A stretch of 64,000 nt of DNA, taken from assembly GCA_041649015.1 (NCBI GenBank), contig JBAZNU010000003.1:434001-498000 (forward strand). The letters run 5' to 3'. A program made the position numbers and the translations under genes. Below are positions 17,061 to 26,870 of the stretch, one piece after another. Below the pieces are notes generated by a model. It did not search any database, was not told where the DNA came from, and saw only the letters and a program-made list of their open reading frames with translations. The DNA comes from Ignavibacteria bacterium. GTDB lineage: Bacteria; Bacteroidota; Ignavibacteria; Tepidaquicellales; Tepidaquicellaceae. Numbering within the stretch: position 1 is the stretch's first letter; the number at the start of each line of letters is the position of its first letter.

Positions 17061-19226
17061 CTATGTGTCAACCTCGTCATTTAATAACACAATTGTAAAT
17101 TCACTTCCTGCCCCCTCGTCACTTTTTACTCGAAGCTCTCCATTATGTCTGTCAATAAACTCCTTGCATAATATCAAACCAAGTCCCGTACCCGGCTCAT
17201 TGTCTGTTCCGTAACGACTCAGTTGCTTGCTGTCAATCTTAAAAAGATTTTCCAAAATTTCTTTGCTCATCCCGATTCCTGTGTCTTTTACTGTAATTTC
17301 AGTCTTTTTGCTGTCTTTCTTTGCGGTTATATCAATTCTGCCGCCCTTATTCGTAAACTTCAATGAATTCGATACTAAGTTTCGTAATATTGTGTCAAGC
17401 ATGAATCGGTCGGTTGTTACCTCAAATCCATCAACTGCCGTGAATTCAAGTTTTATGTCTTTTTTATTTGCCGTTTCCGTAAACAGATTAATTACTTCGA
17501 ATATGAAATTTTTCAACATGAGCTTTTCGGGATTGTATTCTGTCATTCTCCCCTGCATTTTTGCCCATTCAAGAAGGTTTGTAAGTAGTCTGTAAAAGTT
17601 GTTTGCACTCTTGTTTAAGTTCAACGATATTTCCTGTATTTCTTCTCTTGTAAGTTGCTGTATGTCCGTCGCCATTAGATTCGATAAACCGAGTATCCCG
17701 TTAAATGGGCTTCTTAAATCGTGCGAAATTATTGAAAAGAACTTGTCTTTTTCTAAGTTTAATTTCTCAAGTTCTTTATTCTTTCGTCGAATTTCGTCCT
17801 CAGCTTTTTTCCTTTCTGAAATGTCTCGTGTCACGCCATGAATTTCTATTCTTCCGGTTTTATCATTCAAATAGAATCGTGTTACTAACTCTGTCCAAAC
17901 GTTTGTTCCGTCTTTACGTGGTTGCTCTATTATATTTGTGTATGATTTTCCAAAGAACTCAGTATCATTTTTAAGTTTTTCAACCATCATGTTCGCATTT
18001 TTTCTGACATATGCACTTCCTTCGATAGTCAGTGCTGAATCAATTGTACTTGAAATAATCTCCTCCGGTGTATATCCTCTAAGTTTAAAAACAGAGGGGC
18101 TTATGTACAAAAATTTCATCGTCTCAACATCCATTGTCCAAATAACATCTGCCATGTTTTCAGCCAGAAGTCTGTATTTCTCCTCGCTTTCTCTTATTAT
18201 TTCTTCTTCTGCTTTTCGCTCGGTGATATTTCTCGATACGCTTAAAATATGAGGTTCTCCCTGGAAATTTATGATTTGCCCGGATAGTAATCCAGTTATT
18301 CTTTTTCCAAACTTATTTATAAATCTTACCTCGAAATTTTCACAGTACCCCTTCTCGATTATTCGTTGAATAAACTTCTTCCTTTCTTCTATGTCTTCCC
18401 AGATATTTAAATCAACCATCGATTTACCTATAACTTCTTCTCGTTCGAATCCCATTATTTTTGTAAAACCGGCGTTTGCATCCACAATCATTCCATTTTC
18501 AATCTTCGTTAATAGTACATCATCCGGGCTTGAGTTGAATAATAGTTTAAAATCCTCTGATGAATCTCTGAGTTCAGAACTCAATCTTTGGTTTAACATC
18601 AGTATAATTCCGAAAGTCCAGAGAATTCCCGAAAGAAATACATTAGTATATTGAATGAAATTAAATATTGTCGCGTTAAAGAGATTAATATTTTCTCTGT
18701 AGTAAAAATTTAAAAACGAGATTACAATAAACACAATACTGTGTATGAATAATGCCGAAGCAGTAAAATTTGCTGAAGTTTTTATTGAATTTGGTTTATA
18801 CCTGAAAAGACTATAAGAAATTAAGAATGTTACTAATCCGATAAACAGGTTGTTTGTAGTTGTCCTATAAGGTGCGAAATTATCAATAACAGTAACGTAA
18901 AAATGCACTACTAAAAAAACTATAGAGCTAATCAGTATAAGATTCTTATGGATATCCCGCCCAATAAATCGCATTATTCCGATGTATAAAAATATCATAC
19001 AGAGTAATATCATCATATTCTGTAATAGCAGAAAATAATCAGCAAAAGGTATATGGCTCCGGAAAAGCATTATTAAAAAAACAGCTGATTCCGCACCCGC
19101 CCAGAGTAGCCACCAGCCTATACCGGCATATTTTTTATTAATTTTATACTGATAGTAAAGTACGATGAATTGAATAATCGACGCAAATAATATAATAGAA
19201 ATTATCGTTCTTATACTTAAATCCAT
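17061..19226 (-). CDS. Membrane PAS sensor histidine kinase
   Basis: The 721-residue protein begins with about seven predicted membrane segments (residues about 8-215). Two PAS domains follow: ELRDSSEDFKLLFNSSPDDV, and a second at EESEEKYRLLAENMADVIW. Then come HisKA with phospho-His in FSIISHDLRSPFNGIL and an HATPase domain (LVSNSLKF, DTGIGMS, GTGLGLILCKEF). No receiver domain is fused, so a separate response regulator is needed; none is adjacent. The membrane region resembles that of the remnant immediately downstream. The signal is unknown. Confidence 0.92.
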   Translation of the reverse strand: MDLSIRTIISIILFASIIQFIVLYYQYKINKKYAGIGWWLLWAGAESAVFLIMLFRSHIPFADYFLLLQNMMILLCMIFLYIGIMRFIGRDIHKNLILISSIVFLVVHFYVTVIDNFAPYRTTTNNLFIGLVTFLISYSLFRYKPNSIKTSANFTASALFIHSIVFIVISFLNFYYRENINLFNATIFNFIQYTNVFLSGILWTFGIILMLNQRLSSELRDSSEDFKLLFNSSPDDVLLTKIENGMIVDANAGFTKIMGFEREEVIGKSMVDLNIWEDIEERKKFIQRIIEKGYCENFEVRFINKFGKRITGLLSGQIINFQGEPHILSVSRNITERKAEEEIIRESEEKYRLLAENMADVIWTMDVETMKFLYISPSVFKLRGYTPEEIISSTIDSALTIEGSAYVRKNANMMVEKLKNDTEFFGKSYTNIIEQPRKDGTNVWTELVTRFYLNDKTGRIEIHGVTRDISERKKAEDEIRRKNKELEKLNLEKDKFFSIISHDLRSPFNGILGLSNLMATDIQQLTREEIQEISLNLNKSANNFYRLLTNLLEWAKMQGRMTEYNPEKLMLKNFIFEVINLFTETANKKDIKLEFTAVDGFEVTTDRFMLDTILRNLVSNSLKFTNKGGRIDITAKKDSKKTEITVKDTGIGMSKEILENLFKIDSKQLSRYGTDNEPGTGLGLILCKEFIDRHNGELRVKSDEGAGSEFTIVLLNDEVDT

Positions 19227-19333
19227 TTTAACAATAGAGTAATGGGTAGAAGATTTAAAGTAAATTACTAAAGTAATAATAAAAAGACAAGGATTTTCCT
19301 GTTTCCCTGCATTTCTTGAACGGATTCGACGTT

Positions 19334-20113
19334 TTATTCTCTTTCCTGTATCGCTCTTACCGCACTTAATACCAGCTTTCTTGGAGAAAATCTGATAAAT
19401 TGAACTACCAGCTTGTTCAATAATCCAGGAACAACCGTAAGGCTTTCCTTCATCATTTCTCTATATCCAAAATCCGCCACCTCTTTTGCGCTTGGTATGC
19501 GTGTAAGCTTGAATAGTTTACTTTTTCCTAAATTAGCAGAACTCTGAAATTCTGTTTCCGTCGGACCCGGACATAGTATCGTTACACTAATTCCTTTTCC
19601 TTTCACTTCTTTGCTTATTGCCTCGCTGAAAGATAAAACATACGCCTTCGTTGCGTAATATACAGCCATCATAGGTCCAGGTTGAAATGCTGCCATCGAT
19701 GCAACGTTTAATATTTTTCCTTCCCCTTTCTCTATCATTGGTCTCATGAACAGGTACGTCAGTTTTGTAACGGTTTTTATATTTACATCAATCATACTCT
19801 CTACTTTCTTCCAGTCCGACTCATGAAAATATCCCCAGTCCCCGAATCCGGCATTGTTAACAAGAAGGTCTATATGAATGTTTTCTTCCTGAAGCGTGTC
19901 AAAAATCGATTGAACTTCAATCATGTGACATAAATCTTTTCCCAATACTTTTATTTTCACATTATGTCGTTTAATTAAATCATTCGCAAGTTTCTCCATC
20001 CTTTCCGTTCTTCTTGCGGCAAGCACTAAATTGTACCCTTCTTTTGCAAAATTCTTCGCAAACTCTACTCCCAATCCTGCTGATGCACCTGTTATTAATG
20101 CCGTTTTTTTCAT
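19334..20113 (-). CDS. Short-chain dehydrogenase/reductase
   Basis: The 259-residue classical SDR carries the cofactor motif TGASAGLG near the N-terminus, NNAGFG after strand 4, and the catalytic Ser-Tyr-Lys (VASMAAF; YYATK). The Arg-Arg after strand 2 (AARRTERM) favours NADP(H). The long tail after the catalytic core resembles DltE/YqjQ-type oxidoreductases that act on lipid-like ketones, but the substrate is not defined. It lies about 60 nt downstream of the helical-repeat gene on the same strand. Confidence 0.88.
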   Translation of the reverse strand: MKKTALITGASAGLGVEFAKNFAKEGYNLVLAARRTERMEKLANDLIKRHNVKIKVLGKDLCHMIEVQSIFDTLQEENIHIDLLVNNAGFGDWGYFHESDWKKVESMIDVNIKTVTKLTYLFMRPMIEKGEGKILNVASMAAFQPGPMMAVYYATKAYVLSFSEAISKEVKGKGISVTILCPGPTETEFQSSANLGKSKLFKLTRIPSAKEVADFGYREMMKESLTVVPGLLNKLVVQFIRFSPRKLVLSAVRAIQERE

Positions 20114-20170
20114 TATTTCTTTCGTTTAAAAACTTAGCTTGTAAATAGTTATAAATTTAAAAAATCTTAC

Positions 20171-20698
20171 CTAATCCACGTTCTTTTTGCTATTCTTTAA
20201 AAATTCTTTCATTATCTTTGATACACTTTTTCTTGCCCCCGCAGACAAAGTCTTCATATATTGACTTCCCGTCAGAAAACTTATCTCGTTCGTAAGTTCA
20301 GGATATTTCTTCGCCATTTTTAATAATATTTTTAATGCATTGTATCTCACCGATGCCTGTTTACTTATATCTTTCCAAATTGTAACGCAATGCTCAAAAA
20401 GTAAGCCCTCAAGCTCATCTTCTATTTCTAATTTTTGAAGTATCTTCAGCAGTTCCCGCTGCTGATTATTCCTTCTATCAGGGAGTATCTTTATAAATGT
20501 ATTAGTATACCCTTGCATTCTCCCGCCAGCCTCATCAATGCAGCTCCAAAGAAGAAATGCAGCTCTCCAGGAATAAGGTTGTTTATCGGTAATCGCTAAT
20601 TGTATTGCTTCTTTAAAACTTTCTGGATGACTATTCAAATACTCTATCATTTCTTCTTTATTCGAGTGAGTCAAAACCCCTTCTAATTCTGTCTCCAT
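20171..20698 (-). CDS. HEAT-like helical-repeat protein of unknown function
   Basis: The 175 residues are predicted entirely alpha-helical, with paired-helix units (SWRAAFLLWSCIDEAG; VRYNALKILLKMAKKYPEL) like those of HEAT/ARM repeat proteins. No signal peptide, membrane segment or catalytic motif is visible; the C-terminus is Lys/Asn rich. Such proteins usually bind another protein. It is a plausible partner of the SDR gene downstream, but that rests on spacing only. Confidence 0.6.
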   Translation of the reverse strand: METELEGVLTHSNKEEMIEYLNSHPESFKEAIQLAITDKQPYSWRAAFLLWSCIDEAGGRMQGYTNTFIKILPDRRNNQQRELLKILQKLEIEDELEGLLFEHCVTIWKDISKQASVRYNALKILLKMAKKYPELTNEISFLTGSQYMKTLSAGARKSVSKIMKEFLKNSKKNVD

Positions 20699-21197
20699 TA
20701 GTTTCCTATTTCTTAAAATTTACTCATTTCAATTTACATTATCAAAATAATAATATTTTCTCTTAGCGTTCTTTGTCTCCGAGTCGTAGATCCTCTTCGA
20801 AATCTGTCTTATACACTTTTACCCACGCGTGTCATTCCTGCGGAAGCAGAAATCCGGTGCCTTTTAATGATTTATTCTTTAACGTTACCCTGGTTATTGT
20901 AGTTTTGCGACAAGCCCCTAGTTATAATTCTCGCATGTTCTTAGCGGCCTGCCTTCCGCAGGTTTACCTTTAGATTTTACTTTATGTTTACCTTTAGGCA
21001 AGAAATCTAATACCAACTTTTTAAAGAAGATACAAAATTATTTGTTACTCCTAACTCATTAAAACTATCTTTTCACCCTCAAATATTCAAATCAGGCAGC
21101 TTACCGTTTAGGTCTCTTGCTTCGAATATTTTCTATAAATGCTTGATATTTCTTAAAATTATTTTTATCCGTATTTTATTAATTAATGTATTTTGTC
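20699..21197. other. Gene-free region with short dispersed repeats
   Basis: No convincing ORF is seen. The region holds CATTCCTGCGGAAGCAGAAA at 20833-20852, an inverted copy of its core (CTTCCGCAGG, 20953-20962), and two copies of GTTTACCTTTAG (20961-20972 and 20987-20998). Confidence 0.6.
20943..21001. repeat. Short dispersed repeat, also found at 63883-63931
   Basis: GTTTACCTTTAGGC near 20986-21000 is an exact 14-nt reverse complement of GCCTAAAGGTAAAC at 63886-63899. A second copy of TTTACCTTTA follows CCTTCCGCAGG at 20951-20972, and the window-end copy likewise has CTTCTGCAG beside it. This looks like a small palindromic intergenic element rather than coding sequence. Confidence 0.6.
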
Positions 21198-21407
21198 TTA
21201 GTTTAAAATAAAAACATCAAAAGCAATGATACCCAATTCTATCAGGTAAGAATAAGGGTTTGCAAAATTCAAAGTCCATCCCATCCGCTGATTTCTTTTT
21301 GGTAAAATAAATCTTGGGTCCTTGGAGTTAAAAAAAATTCCCCATTTATAATTATCCGTATTGTTTCTCCTTCTGTCTGGATCGTTCTTATCAAATTGTG
21401 TTTTCAT
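21198..21407 (-). CDS. DUF5808 domain-containing small protein
   Basis: The 69-residue protein has the DUF5808 signature: DNYKWGIFFNSKDPRFILPKR followed by GWTLNFANPYSYLI. The family has no established function and often occurs in membrane proteins or beside DUF1648 proteins. The hydrophobic C-terminus (YSYLIELGIIAFDVFIL) could sit in the membrane. It is 33 nt downstream of the broken bestrophin-like gene on the same strand. Confidence 0.7.
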   Translation of the reverse strand: MKTQFDKNDPDRRRNNTDNYKWGIFFNSKDPRFILPKRNQRMGWTLNFANPYSYLIELGIIAFDVFILN

Positions 21408-21440
21408 TTAATAAGAATTATAATTGATTATTTAATTCAA

Positions 21441-22168
21441 TTACGGATAATATTTCAGGGCTGATTCAAGGTCGTGAATTGGTTTTAAAGAAATCTCTGT
21501 TCCGTTTTCACCCTTAGCAGAATAATCAAACGGGTTATCAAGATTTTTAATTAGTAAATACATATAAGATATTAAGAAGGTGACAAGGGATGTAAAAAAC
21601 AATGATGAGTGAAATGTGCCAATTACAATTATTAACAGACCGAATGCGATTAAAAGGCCCATAACTTGTACAATTGCATAAGTAGAGCTGACAAATTCAG
21701 TGTCTCTTATTGTGTCAATTCTTAAAGTCATCTTTCTTATGCTGTTCTGATCGGTTTTCATTTTAATAATATAGTTGGGCTGAATACCTTCTTTTTCGAA
21801 TTCAACAAAGAAGTCATTCATTAAGCTGACTTTGATTAAAATGGAATTTATCTTTTCCTTTTGTAAAATCAATCAATTAATGAAGTAATAAATGATTTTT
21901 GAAATTCTATAAATTTAAGGGCTGTATCAGAACTTTTACCTTTATATATTGTGTCGGTATCGTCGGACAATGATTTCATAGTCCCAGATAGCTCGCTTGG
22001 AAGTTTTTCGCTTTCTTTATAATCGGTAAAAATATCGCTGATCAGAAATCCTAATAGAAATATGGTTCGGGCAACTAAACTCGTGAAGAGGGCATTTAAC
22101 TCCATAATCTCAAATCCTAACTTATGAGCGAGAAATTTTATTACTGCAATTAAAATAATTAAAGGCAT
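21441..22168 (-). pseudogene. Bestrophin-like (DUF4239-type) membrane protein gene split by a frameshift
   Basis: Two overlapping frames together read as one protein. The 99-residue upstream part (22168-21869) has membrane helices, FLLGFLISDIFTDYKESEKLP and FIEFQKSFITSLID, then stops at TGA. The 143-residue downstream part (21872-21441, nominal TTG start) continues with the conserved SLMNDFFVEFEKEG, RIDTIRDTEFVSSTYAIV, two membrane helices and LDNPFDYSAKGENGTEISL. The break is a one-base shift near 21870 in TTGATTGATT. Either the gene is inactivated, the assembly has an error, or the parts are coupled subunits. The family resembles bestrophin channels; function is unproven. Confidence 0.7.
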
Positions 22169-22481
22169 TATCCTAAGTGCTATTGACCATTTCTGCTAAA
22201 TATGTTTCTTTGTTTTACTGACTAATTCTTGTGATATCATGTGCCTGATTATTTAGGTCTTAATTTATTTTAATAATACTCAATTCGGATTTTAATATCA
22301 AAGACATACTTTATATGTTCAAAAAATCAGGTTGTTCGCTGTAAAGGACTTATGATTTGATTATAATCTCATTACCAATTTCATTTATAAAGAAATTTTA
22401 TTATCGTAATATCATTATCTTGGAACTTATCTCCTTGTAAAATGTATAAATCATTAACACATTATATAAATTTAATTTATT
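22169..22481. other. Gene-free AT-rich divergent intergenic region
   Basis: This 313-nt gap separates the divergent bestrophin-like gene and the 22482 gene and should contain both promoters. I see no distinct repeat, hairpin or clear promoter box. Confidence 0.5.
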
Positions 22482-23561
22482 ATGAGAAAAATATTCTTGA
22501 TAATTCTGCTTGCATTCAGTTCCTTAACTTTCGCAAATATGGCATCTCCTTACCGAGAAGGTACTAAGGTCGCATCGGCTTTTACAAGTAATGATATAGA
22601 TATTCTTAAAGAAAGAATTTATGTGACGTTGAACAAAGAGAGTTCAACTGCCGATTATTTTGTCGAGTACGTTATCAAATCTGATAAAGACGGAAGTCAG
22701 ATTCCTCTCCTTTTCTTTGCTCAAGATTATAAAGGGAATTATAAAGTCTGGGTCGACGGCAGGGAAGTCATCGTTCAAAAAATCCCCGACCATTATACCT
22801 CTGGTGCTTTTGATAATTTCTCAAAATCTTTTTACAGTAATAATAAAAATAATCCCGAAGTTGCTGTCCAATGGAAAGAAAATTCAAATAATATTTATCC
22901 TTTAAAAGATTTAATATATTTCGAAGTTGATTTGTTACAGGGCGAACATATTATCCGCGTGGAATATACAGCAAACATCTGGGAAAATCGCTCTAACTGG
23001 ATAAAAGAATATGGTTACAGATATTCACTTTCCCCCGCGAAGTACTGGAAATCATTCGGCAAGCTGGAAGTATCTGTTAATGCCAACGAACTCGGCGAAG
23101 ATATAAAAACAAATCTTGGACAGCCGTCATTGGGAAAGCTTGATTCTGTTGCCGTTTGGAAGTTTGAAAAGTTACCGGCAGATTTATTTGAAATAACTTT
23201 TACACCTAAAGTCAGTTCGTTTGCTAACCTTCTTCTTAAATTAGAGCCCTTTGGTCTGTCATTGATAATTGGTTCTTTACTGCTAATCATTCATTTGTTA
23301 TTGATGTGGAGATACAGAAAAATCAATCCTTCAAAAAGATTCTCGTGGGTTATGCTTGTTGGTAATCTTGTCGTTCCCGCTATCGCTCTTATTTTCTTCG
23401 TTTATGCATTCGGTCTTATTGATGATGTTATTGGCTCTCACGCAAGCAGATATCACGGCTATAACTTTCTTGTATTACTCTTGTATCCCGTTGTCATGCC
23501 CGCATATTTTATTATAATGTGGATTTTGGACTGGGTTATGAAGAGAAAATTTCATAAATAA
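22482..23561 (+). CDS. Exported/membrane protein of unknown function
   Basis: The 359-residue protein has a signal peptide (MRKIFLIILLAFSSLTFA), a beta-rich extracytoplasmic region of about 230 residues and three C-terminal membrane helices (about 255-275, 285-312 and 325-348), followed by a basic tail (MKRKFHK). I do not recognise the family. The layout suggests a periplasmic domain anchored to the inner membrane. It stands alone, followed by a convergent MBL-fold gene. Confidence 0.8.
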   Translation: MRKIFLIILLAFSSLTFANMASPYREGTKVASAFTSNDIDILKERIYVTLNKESSTADYFVEYVIKSDKDGSQIPLLFFAQDYKGNYKVWVDGREVIVQKIPDHYTSGAFDNFSKSFYSNNKNNPEVAVQWKENSNNIYPLKDLIYFEVDLLQGEHIIRVEYTANIWENRSNWIKEYGYRYSLSPAKYWKSFGKLEVSVNANELGEDIKTNLGQPSLGKLDSVAVWKFEKLPADLFEITFTPKVSSFANLLLKLEPFGLSLIIGSLLLIIHLLLMWRYRKINPSKRFSWVMLVGNLVVPAIALIFFVYAFGLIDDVIGSHASRYHGYNFLVLLLYPVVMPAYFIIMWILDWVMKRKFHK

Positions 23562-23738
23562 AGTTTTTCTTAAACACAAAAGGGGCTTTAGCTTTTTTTG
23601 AAATTTCAAAGTATATCGTTATTTTAGTGTTACCGTTCTTTTCATTTCCGATATTAATAGATACCAGATGAAATTATTGCAGAACAGGAAATTAGATAAG
23701 CGAGTATAGAATATAAAATTAGTCTCGTTAATATTTTA

Positions 23739-24602
23739 TTATCTGAGAATTATTCCTTTGCACTCTAGTGATTTATCAAATATAAAAACATTTGGAAGGA
23801 CATCCGATATTTGTAAAATAATTTGTTTATAAATTTCCCTGTTCTTGGGATCGATATGCATGAATATTGTATTTCTTGGCTTTATATATTCGTTAATCAA
23901 TTCAATGCCTTTGCCCTCTCGGTTTGTCAGAAAAAGCCGTTCAAGAAATGCTATATCGATGTTTTCATCTTTTAAATTAAACTTTTTTAACTGTTCCTCG
24001 TTCCAGGGATTTATATCTCCGCAGTGAAATACTCGGATTTCGTCTGTCTCAAGCAGAAAGCCTATGTTTTCCACGTTTTGGTGAAGATTTATCTCATTAC
24101 CTGTAATGGAGTCTCGTCCCATGTAGCGGCTGTGTTCAAGACGGTAAATCTTTATTTTCATTCCATCTATTATAACTGCTGTATCTCGATTAATATCTGG
24201 GGTAAATTCCAAAACACTATTCTGTATATCCTTAAACCCATCTGCAGATTCAAGTTTCTTATATACTTGTTCTGGACATACAACTTTACATTTTGAATTC
24301 TTCAGCAAATGCTTTACAACCATTTCCTTGTTAAAATGGTCAGAATGATTATGGCTGATAAATATTAAATCTATGTTATCAAAAGGGGGAGTTGCTTCTT
24401 CAAGTTTTACTTTTGTATCAGAGGTAGGCACATCACACCAGTTAGCATTAAATCCGCCGAATAAGCCGTCAAACAAAATCTTTTTTCCGCTTGCTTCCAC
24501 CATAAATCCTTCATTTGCTATATAGCAGACTGTTGCTGAATTCTGAGAATATGTCTCATTGCAAATGATAATTAATAGCAGTATTAGTATTGCATTTTTC
24601 AT
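23739..24602 (-). CDS. Exported MBL-fold metallohydrolase
   Basis: The 287-residue protein has a signal peptide (MKNAILILLLIIICNETYS) and the metallo-beta-lactamase motif HNHSDHF, with later ligands in HSRYMG and FHCGD. It resembles the UlaG/YtnP-like branch of MBL hydrolases rather than beta-lactamases. The substrate is unknown and the location is probably periplasmic. Confidence 0.82.
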   Translation of the reverse strand: MKNAILILLLIIICNETYSQNSATVCYIANEGFMVEASGKKILFDGLFGGFNANWCDVPTSDTKVKLEEATPPFDNIDLIFISHNHSDHFNKEMVVKHLLKNSKCKVVCPEQVYKKLESADGFKDIQNSVLEFTPDINRDTAVIIDGMKIKIYRLEHSRYMGRDSITGNEINLHQNVENIGFLLETDEIRVFHCGDINPWNEEQLKKFNLKDENIDIAFLERLFLTNREGKGIELINEYIKPRNTIFMHIDPKNREIYKQIILQISDVLPNVFIFDKSLECKGIILR

Positions 24603-24810
24603 TTCAAGGGAAATTAGTTTGAAAATATTCGAACTTCTATATAAAGATACGATTTGTAATTTGATAAGGTTTCAGATCCCGTTATTTCAATTTAAAAATC
24701 ATAGAAACTTATTTTTATTCGCACACGAAGAACTCTTACATCGATCCGATAAAAAATCATCTTTAATAATAAGAAAATCCTCAGATCTTAAATACAAATA
24801 ATAAAGAATT

Positions 24811-24844
24811 AAACACCAAAGGGGCTTTCGCCCCTTTGGTGTTT
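24811..24844. terminator. Strong bidirectional terminator hairpin
   Basis: AAACACCAAAGGGG and CCCCTTTGGTGTTT form a perfect 14-bp stem around a 6-nt loop (CTTTCG). It lies 20 nt past the stop codon of the minus-strand M1 aminopeptidase gene. The T-tract on either strand is imperfect. Confidence 0.8.
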
Positions 24845-24863
24845 AAGTTTATACTTTTTGGAA

Positions 24864-26870
24864 TTATTTCAGAATTACCATTCTCTTTGTTGCCGAAAAA
24901 TCTTTCGATTCAAGTGTGTAAAAATAAACACCGCTCGGAAATAGCGAAGCATCCCACTCAACACCGTAGGAACCCGCATTTCTTTCTTCGTTAATCAGTA
25001 CCGCAACTTCTTTTCCGAGCATATCGTAAATTCTCAATGTAACAAATGTATTCTTCGGTAAATCGAATCTAATACTTGTTGTCGGATTAAAAGGATTCGG
25101 ATAGTTCTGATATACTGCAAATTTATCCGGTATTGTGTTCAAATTATTTTCTATACCCACAACCAGCGTAGCAGTCTTCAGAACTATGTTGTTGTTAGGG
25201 TCAAAGGCTACCGTTGTCGGCTGTCTGTTAAAATCGAATGAGAACGTCTGGTTGTTAACATCATTCATTACTCTTATTAAAGTATCCGCACCCGATGAAA
25301 ACGATACCTTTATTTCAATAGGCATCTTATGAAAAACTGTGTTCGACTGGGTTTGCTTTGCAGTGAAATTCACTCTGTAATTTCCGCCTCCGATATTTGA
25401 AATGCCGTATGTATTCTGGTATGCCGGATGATTTGGTTCCTTAACCCACTGGTCAATAAACCATGCTAAATCCTCACCCGCAACCGAGCTCATCTTTGCG
25501 GTGAAATCATCAGTCGTAGCATTCTTCATTTTAAAATTAACCGTGTCAGTTGCGTACGCCTTCAAACCCGCAAAGAACAGCGAATCCCCGATTGTGTACC
25601 TAAGCATGTGCAATACGCATGAACCTTTATAATAAGTAATAGGTCCGTTGAATAATTGATTTGTTGGCGGAGTTGTAATTGCCCATGAAGGATTGTAAAT
25701 CGGCCAGCCCGGATTTCCTGAAAGATAAGAACTTGCATCTCCGTTTATGTTACTCTTATATGCACTGTATCCTGTAATCTGCTCCATGTAAATCGCTTCT
25801 AAATATGTCGCAAACCCTTCATTTAGCCACAAGTCAGCCCATGTTGCGCAGGTAATCATATCACCAAACCATTGATGAGCGTATTCATGTGAAATCAAAC
25901 TCGTTACGGAACTCCATGATGGCGAAATCGTAGTCAAAGTCTGGTGTTCCATACCACCTCCGTAACCTGAAACAGAAGCAAAACCGTTCTTTTCAAATGG
26001 ATGCTCGCCGAACAATTGCGAAAATATTGTTGTCATGTTTGGCAGTGCATTCTTTGTCGGTGTTATGTTCTCGCCCGAACTGTAATATAAACGAAGTGGA
26101 ATACTGTCAAGTGGATTTGATAATTTGTGCCAATATATAATATCTAACATATATCCCGTCTTGCCCGTCAATACTGCTAAATAAGTTGGCAGCGGATCGC
26201 GGCTAATCCAGCGGTACCAAATCGTGTCGGCATTTACTGTTGAATCGGCAAGCCTTCCGTTTGAACCAATTTTTACGTTCGAAGGTACTTTAACCGTAAT
26301 GTCAAAAGTCGCCTTATCCGCAGGTCTATCCCAGCATGGGAACCACCTTCTCGAACCCTCAGGCTCTGTGTTTGTATAAACAAATCCTGAACCTACATTA
26401 AACGCTCCGTCGCTAACATTATTATGACGGTACTTTATTACTAAATCAACTAACTCTCCGGGAGTATAAGTCCTGTCAAGATTAATCGTTACCATATTCG
26501 TCGATGAACTGTGAGTGAAAACAAGACTTGTTTCGTTCAAAAGCTTTACAGAATCAATTACTAACGAAGTGAAATATGCATTCATCTGAATCGAGTTTAA
26601 TGTCGAATCAACTCTGAATGTAAGCTGCTCTGTTCCCGTGTAACTCCTAACGGAATTTTTGAAACAGGTGTAAATATCCAGATCAAGTTTATAGTTTAAT
26701 ACGTCATACGTATGCTTCGGAGTGTTTGGTGACAGCTCAAGCAGATTGATGTGCTCGCTTTTCGATTTGTTGTGTGAACAAATCTCGGCACCCGTCATTC
26801 CTATGTAGTCCTGCGCCGATGCTATCGTACTTAGAATTAATACAAGAGAAAGCGATAATAATTTTTTCAT
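24864..26870 (-). CDS. M1 family zinc aminopeptidase with T9SS sorting domain
   Basis: The 668-residue secreted enzyme has a signal peptide ending at ASA, an M1 catalytic region with exopeptidase motif GGGMEHQ (304-310), zinc ligands HEYAH (328-332) and Glu351 in NEGFATYLE, and a final 85-residue T9SS type A tail (NYPNPFNPTTSIRFDLP to KRMVILK). It removes N-terminal amino acids from peptides at the cell surface or outside. It is monocistronic, ending at the strong hairpin at 24811-24844. Confidence 0.95.
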   Translation of the reverse strand: MKKLLSLSLVLILSTIASAQDYIGMTGAEICSHNKSKSEHINLLELSPNTPKHTYDVLNYKLDLDIYTCFKNSVRSYTGTEQLTFRVDSTLNSIQMNAYFTSLVIDSVKLLNETSLVFTHSSSTNMVTINLDRTYTPGELVDLVIKYRHNNVSDGAFNVGSGFVYTNTEPEGSRRWFPCWDRPADKATFDITVKVPSNVKIGSNGRLADSTVNADTIWYRWISRDPLPTYLAVLTGKTGYMLDIIYWHKLSNPLDSIPLRLYYSSGENITPTKNALPNMTTIFSQLFGEHPFEKNGFASVSGYGGGMEHQTLTTISPSWSSVTSLISHEYAHQWFGDMITCATWADLWLNEGFATYLEAIYMEQITGYSAYKSNINGDASSYLSGNPGWPIYNPSWAITTPPTNQLFNGPITYYKGSCVLHMLRYTIGDSLFFAGLKAYATDTVNFKMKNATTDDFTAKMSSVAGEDLAWFIDQWVKEPNHPAYQNTYGISNIGGGNYRVNFTAKQTQSNTVFHKMPIEIKVSFSSGADTLIRVMNDVNNQTFSFDFNRQPTTVAFDPNNNIVLKTATLVVGIENNLNTIPDKFAVYQNYPNPFNPTTSIRFDLPKNTFVTLRIYDMLGKEVAVLINEERNAGSYGVEWDASLFPSGVYFYTLESKDFSATKRMVILK

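Noticed and set aside
20829..21002. Possible CRISPR or integron array in the repeat-rich gap
   Set aside because: The repeats are few, of unequal spacing and in mixed orientation; no cas or integrase genes are near.
24559..24801. Plus-strand 80-codon ORF across the MBL gene start and the following gap
   Set aside because: It overlaps the start of the well-supported MBL-fold gene, and its product is not like any family.
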